Part shown: positions 5,183-5,542 of the stretch, one piece after another
How the letters are laid out: every line of letters begins with the position of its first letter
Position numbering within the stretch: the stretch's first letter is position 1
DNA from: Bacillota bacterium
GTDB lineage: Bacteria; Bacillota; Bacilli; Lactobacillales; Streptococcaceae
DNA: 5,542 nt
Assembly: GCA_021781855.1 (NCBI GenBank)
Contig: JAJXWC010000160.1
Coordinates: forward strand, 1 to 5,542
Direction: 5' to 3'
Made by a program: the position numbers and the translations under genes
Notes under the pieces: model-generated
What the model was told of the DNA's origin: nothing
Database searches by the model: none
What the model saw: only the letters and a program-made list of their open reading frames with translations

Positions 5183-5211
5183 TTGACAAGCTTCAAAGAG
5201 AATGTTATACT
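5183..5211 (+). promoter_or_regulatory. Promoter of the FMN riboswitch transcript
   Basis: TTGACA (5183-5188), a 17-base spacer and TATACT (5206-5211), with TG at 5203-5204 making an extended -10. Transcription should start near 5218, about 12 bases before the riboswitch aptamer. The promoter begins one base after the preceding terminator's T-run, so the riboswitch unit is insulated from mvk. Confidence 0.88.
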
Positions 5212-5229
5212 GTTCATATAATTAAATAA

Positions 5230-5338
5230 ATCTTCAGGGCAGGGTGAAATTCCCTACCGGCGGTAAAGCCCGCGAGCTGCTTGCAGCATGATTCGGTGAA
5301 ATTCCGAGGCCGACAGTAAAGTCTGGATGAAAGAAGAT
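5230..5338 (+). promoter_or_regulatory. FMN riboswitch (RFN element) aptamer
   Basis: Conserved RFN blocks are present in order: AGGGCAGGGTGAAATTCCCT (5236-5255), ACCGGCGGTAAAGCCCGCGA (5256-5275), a variable stem GCTG-CTTG-CAGC (5276-5287), ATTCGGTGAAATTCCGAGGC (5291-5310), CGACAGTAAAGTCTGGATGA (5311-5330) and the closing AAGAAG. The basal helix P1 is ATCTTC (5230-5235) with GAAGAT (5333-5338). This RNA binds flavin mononucleotide and lowers expression of riboflavin synthesis or uptake genes when FMN is plentiful. The terminator at 5383-5409 indicates transcriptional control. No riboflavin gene is visible before the window ends, so the target is unknown. Confidence 0.97.
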
Positions 5339-5344
5339 AAACGC

Positions 5345-5364
5345 ACGTAATGTACTTATTACGT
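5345..5364 (+). other. Hairpin between aptamer and terminator
   Basis: ACGTAAT (5345-5351) and ATTACGT (5358-5364) are perfect inverted 7-mers around GTACTT. The hairpin lies in the riboswitch expression platform. It could hold spacing or take part in switching; it has no T-run. Confidence 0.5.
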
Positions 5365-5382
5365 CCATTTAGCCTTTTACTC

Positions 5383-5409
5383 TGAAGTGGTTTTGACCAC
5401 TTCATTTTT
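5383..5409 (+). terminator. Riboswitch-controlled intrinsic terminator
   Basis: TGAAGTGGT (5383-5391) and ACCACTTCA (5396-5404) form a 9-bp stem with the loop TTTG, followed by five T residues (5405-5409). Its position about 45 bases after the aptamer fits a platform that ends transcription when FMN is bound. The 5' arm CTGAAG (5382-5387) is complementary to CTTCAG (5232-5237) in the P1 5' strand, a candidate antiterminator pairing. Confidence 0.88.
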
Positions 5410-5449
5410 ATTAGGTTTTTGAGCTACTTTATGCAAAAATGGAAAACGT

Positions 5450-5487
5450 TAAATGCCCTGACTTTTGTTTAGGGCATTTATTTTTTT
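5450..5487 (+). terminator. Second strong terminator downstream of the riboswitch
   Basis: TAAATGCCCT (5450-5459) and AGGGCATTTA (5471-5480) form a perfect 10-bp stem with an 11-base loop, followed by seven T residues (5481-5487). It lies 40 bases past the riboswitch terminator with no recognisable gene between, only a 13-codon frame (5431-5472). The rest, 5488-5542, contains a small hairpin GAGCA-GAA-TGCTC (5488-5500) and no gene I can see. Confidence 0.85.
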
Positions 5488-5542
5488 GAGCAGAATGCTC
5501 AGTGTCAAAGTGAGCGAAAAAGCTGAAATTTACAGTATAGCA

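Noticed and set aside
5083..5229. 48-codon frame between mvk and the riboswitch, with an inner GTG start at 5137
   Set aside because: It runs through a strong terminator and the riboswitch promoter; the ATG has no ribosome site, and the encoded residues match no family I know.
5214..5405. Minus-strand 63-codon frame across the riboswitch
   Set aside because: It is antisense to the conserved RFN aptamer and terminator, whose constraints explain the lack of stops; no promoter or ribosome site supports it.
5534..5539. TATACT on the minus strand at the right edge, possible promoter for an antisense RNA
   Set aside because: The -35 region would lie beyond the window and a lone -10 match is too common to support a feature.

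Overview
The window looks like a low-GC Gram-positive chromosome of the Streptococcaceae, most likely a Lactococcus species. The reasons are the gene order tmk-holB-ricT-yabA-rsmI, the close resemblance of the deduced proteins to remembered lactococcal and streptococcal ones (a judgement from memory, not a database search), AT-rich third codon positions, strong Shine-Dalgarno sequences and many intrinsic terminators. I see no insertion sequence, prophage, CRISPR array, tRNA or rRNA.

Left part (1-3649): one plus-strand operon. It has an extended -10 promoter with practically no leader, then tmk (thymidylate kinase), holB (clamp-loader delta prime subunit), ricT/yaaT (Fe-S-binding partner in RNase Y control), yabA (replication-initiation control) and rsmI (16S rRNA 2'-O-methyltransferase). 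The last four genes are packed with overlaps or gaps of a few bases. A perfect hairpin with T-runs on both strands closes the operon. tmk supplies dTDP for dTTP, the HolB family loads the sliding clamp, and YabA binds the clamp and DnaA, so three of the five genes bear on replication.

Middle (3650-3963): a convergent minus-strand gene for an unrecognised 63-residue protein. Its promoter is full consensus (TTGACA, 17 bases, TATAAT), ends only 6 bases before the ATG and is overlapped by an 18-bp inverted repeat. The same repeat architecture (TTTGAC, 6 bases, GTCAAA) recurs inside holB and ricT.

Right part (3990-5542): mvk (mevalonate kinase, isoprenoid pathway) on the plus strand with its own promoter and apparently monocistronic. 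After it come about 500 bases without a convincing gene. These hold a weak and a strong terminator, a strong promoter, a complete FMN (RFN) riboswitch with its terminator, and then a second strong terminator before any recognisable gene. The gene controlled by the riboswitch is not visible; it is presumably beyond the right edge, perhaps a riboflavin transporter or rib gene.

The most interesting signals are the repeated 18-bp palindrome, the two leaderless-looking genes, the unknown small protein with an operator-like site on its promoter, and the FMN riboswitch followed by an extra terminator.
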